From: an uncultured Prevotella sp.
Lineage (GTDB): Bacteria; Bacteroidota; Bacteroidia; Bacteroidales; Bacteroidaceae
Direction: 5' to 3'
Length of the DNA: 7,174 nt
NCBI GenBank assembly: GCA_945827565.1
Contig: CALZNR010000066.1
Span: 1-7,174 of the forward strand
A program made the translations under genes and the position numbers. Shown here piece by piece: positions 5,927 through 7,174 of this stretch; the first letter of the stretch is position 1; each line of letters begins with the position of its first letter. Below the pieces are notes generated by a model, which made no database searches, was not told the DNA's origin, and saw only the letters and a program-made list of their open reading frames with translations.

Positions 5927-6823
5927 TTATTTTTCTATTCCAAGCAATTCTACGGTAAAGATGAGTGCGCTGTAGGGTTTGATGGTGCCCATATCGCGCT
6001 CACCGTAGGCCAGTTGGTAGGGGATATACAGCTCCCACTTGCTGCCCACGGGCATCAGACAGAGGGCCTCTGTCCAGCCTTTGATTACCTGATTGGCTGC
6101 AAAGGTGAGCGGTTTGTCGCCATGCTTCTTTGAAGCGTCGAACACGGTGCCATCCACTAACCTGCCCTCATAGTGCACCTGCACCCTGTCAGTGGCTTGG
6201 GGCTTTTCGCCTGTTCCCTTGGTCAGCACCTTGTATTGCAGTCCGCTGGGCAGTGTCACCACCCCTTCTTTTTTTGCATTCTCTGCCAGGAAGTCCTCGC
6301 CTGCCTTGCGGTTGGCGCCATAGAGCTTCTCCTCTTTCACCGCCTTGTTGGCAGCACGCTTGGCATTAAACAGGTCTTCTGCCTGCTTGTTGGTCATCAC
6401 CGAGGTGTTTTTCTGCAACGAAGCCATGAAGCCCTCAATGGCAAGCTGCTGGTTGATGCTGTCGGGGGTGTCGGTGAAGTCGGCCTTCATCGAGGGCAGC
6501 ATACGCTCTGTAAGCTGCTGTGCAATGCTTATACCTGCGGCATAGGCCTTGAAGTTCTTGTCGTTCTGGCTGCTCACAGCCTCCTTGAATCCACGCAGAA
6601 ACATGTCCATGCCTGTGCTGTCCACGCCAAACTGCTGCTTCAGATAGGCATCCAGTCCGTTGGTCACTGCCATACCGGCGGCATAGCTCAGCGAGTCACT
6701 GCTGCTCACGATGGTCACTTTGGGAGCGGCGGCACCCTTTTTACTACCCTTTTTCTGTGCTGTTGCACCATTGAAAAGGGCACCCGCTGTGAGAGCGAGT
6801 GCCATTAAAATCATCTTTTTCAT
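5927..6823 (-). CDS. Exported Mip/FkpA-like FKBP peptidyl-prolyl cis-trans isomerase
   Basis: The 298-aa product has a signal peptide (1-22, ending ATA), leaving Gln23 as mature N-terminus, then a short Lys/Ala-rich linker. Residues about 40-185 resemble the helical N-terminal dimerisation region of FkpA/Mip proteins. The FKBP catalytic domain is about 187-298. Positions matching the FKBP12 pocket are conserved: Tyr218 (HYEG), Phe228-Asp229 (VFDAS), Phe241, Val246-Ile247, Trp250 (IKGW), Tyr273 (LAYGE) and Phe289 (LIFTVEL). It should speed proline isomerisation and chaperone proteins in the cell envelope. There is no lipobox, so it is probably a soluble periplasmic protein. It follows the partial FKBP gene by 6 bp, indicating one transcript; the operon promoter is outside the window. 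Confidence 0.93.
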   Translation of the reverse strand: MKKMILMALALTAGALFNGATAQKKGSKKGAAAPKVTIVSSSDSLSYAAGMAVTNGLDAYLKQQFGVDSTGMDMFLRGFKEAVSSQNDKNFKAYAAGISIAQQLTERMLPSMKADFTDTPDSINQQLAIEGFMASLQKNTSVMTNKQAEDLFNAKRAANKAVKEEKLYGANRKAGEDFLAENAKKEGVVTLPSGLQYKVLTKGTGEKPQATDRVQVHYEGRLVDGTVFDASKKHGDKPLTFAANQVIKGWTEALCLMPVGSKWELYIPYQLAYGERDMGTIKPYSALIFTVELLGIEK

Positions 6824-6829
6824 GCGATG

Positions 6830-7129
6830 TTATTTTGCGTTGGCCTGTACCAATTCAATCTTGAAGATAAGTACGGAGAAGGGTTTGATTTTTCCCATCT
6901 CACGCTCAGCATAACCAAGATGCTGGGGGATATACACCTCCCATACAGAACCCTCGGGCATGTGGGTAAGAGCCTCGGTAAAGCCCTTCACCGCCTGGTT
7001 GCAACGCATGGGAACGGGGTCTTTACGACTGTAAGAGTTGTCGAACTCGCCATCCTTGTCCAAGGTGCGACCCACGTAGTGAATCTTCACCAGTGAGGTG
7101 TCGGCGGGAACAGGACCCTTGCCCTCTTT
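6830..7129 (-). CDS. Partial FKBP-type peptidyl-prolyl isomerase (5' end missing)
   Basis: The C-terminal 99 residues of a second FKBP are present; the N-terminus is lost at the contig end. The genomic part begins with KEGKGPVPAD and covers nearly the whole catalytic domain: Tyr18 (HYVG), Phe29-Asp30 (EFDNS), Val47, Tyr73 (LGYAE) and Phe89 (LIFKIEL). Compared with the downstream FKBP, the central Trp is Phe50 (VKGF) and the Phe preceding the NQ motif is Met41, so the pocket is altered. Whether it has a signal peptide or N-terminal domain cannot be seen. It ends 6 bp before the next FKBP and is clearly related, a tandem pair from old duplication. Any start codon placed at 7144 lies in adapter sequence and is false. 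Confidence 0.88.
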   Translation of the reverse strand, partial: KEGKGPVPADTSLVKIHYVGRTLDKDGEFDNSYSRKDPVPMRCNQAVKGFTEALTHMPEGSVWEVYIPQHLGYAEREMGKIKPFSVLIFKIELVQANAK

Positions 7130-7174
7130 CTGTCTCTTATACACATCTGACGCTGCCGACGATATGCAGTGTGT
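7130..7174. other. Nextera adapter, i5 index and P5 start (sequencing artefact)
   Basis: CTGTCTCTTATACACATCT (7130-7148) is the Nextera transposase mosaic end. GACGCTGCCGACGA (7149-7162) is the read-1 adapter side in reverse complement. TATGCAGT (7163-7170) is the reverse complement of the i5 index ACTGCATA, which I recall as N506/S506. GTGT (7171-7174) is how the P5 part continues. The order and spacing match a library molecule read through its insert. This is not biological DNA and should be trimmed. Confidence 0.97.

Noticed and set aside
7130..7144. MYKRQ as the true N-terminus of the upstream FKBP
   Set aside because: These codons are translated from the Nextera adapter.

Overview
The window looks like the end of a contig from a Bacteroidales bacterium, most likely Prevotella or a close relative. 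Three things point there. Two promoters have the Bacteroidetes form (GTTG, 20 bp, TAnnTTTG) and starts lack strong Shine-Dalgarno sequences. The gene families are typical of the phylum: a DUF4294 protein, a lipoprotein type II glutaminyl cyclase of the M28 fold, and Mip/FkpA-like FKBPs. Both complete exported non-lipoproteins have Gln as the predicted first mature residue. This is a reading of the sequence, not a database match.

Layout. Positions 1-108 hold a promoter whose -7 element lies in one arm of a perfect 14-bp inverted repeat. A plus-strand cluster follows: a U32-family protein with a conserved cysteine cluster (109-1392), sufE overlapping its last 14 bases (1379-1801), and a secreted DUF4294 protein (1841-2443). 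It meets a minus-strand cluster head-on with only 13 bp between stop codons. Read from right to left, that cluster is an Lrp/AsnC regulator (5772-5308), a fused C26 gamma-glutamyl hydrolase/M19 dipeptidase (5286-3526) and a lipoprotein glutaminyl cyclase (3464-2457). Its promoter is at 5914-5883, with a palindrome in the spacer, and a leader of about 100 nt contains a hairpin and two tiny ORFs. Upstream on the same strand are two tandem FKBP prolyl isomerases: one complete (6823-5927) and one cut off at its 5' end (7129-6830).

The last 45 bases (7130-7174) are not genomic. They match the Nextera transposase adapter, an 8-base i5 index and the start of the P5 sequence. The partial FKBP is therefore truncated by an assembly artefact, and a gene caller would give it a false MYKRQ N-terminus.

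How the genes may work together. The Lrp-fusion-cyclase cluster suggests regulated handling of glutamyl and glutaminyl peptides. The fusion could remove a gamma-glutamyl group and then split a dipeptide in the cytoplasm, while the cyclase caps N-terminal Gln outside the inner membrane. The U32-SufE pair links an apparent Fe-S enzyme to the Fe-S sulfur-transfer machinery. I found no CRISPR array, tRNA, rRNA or mobile element, and no gene-free stretch longer than about 155 bp.
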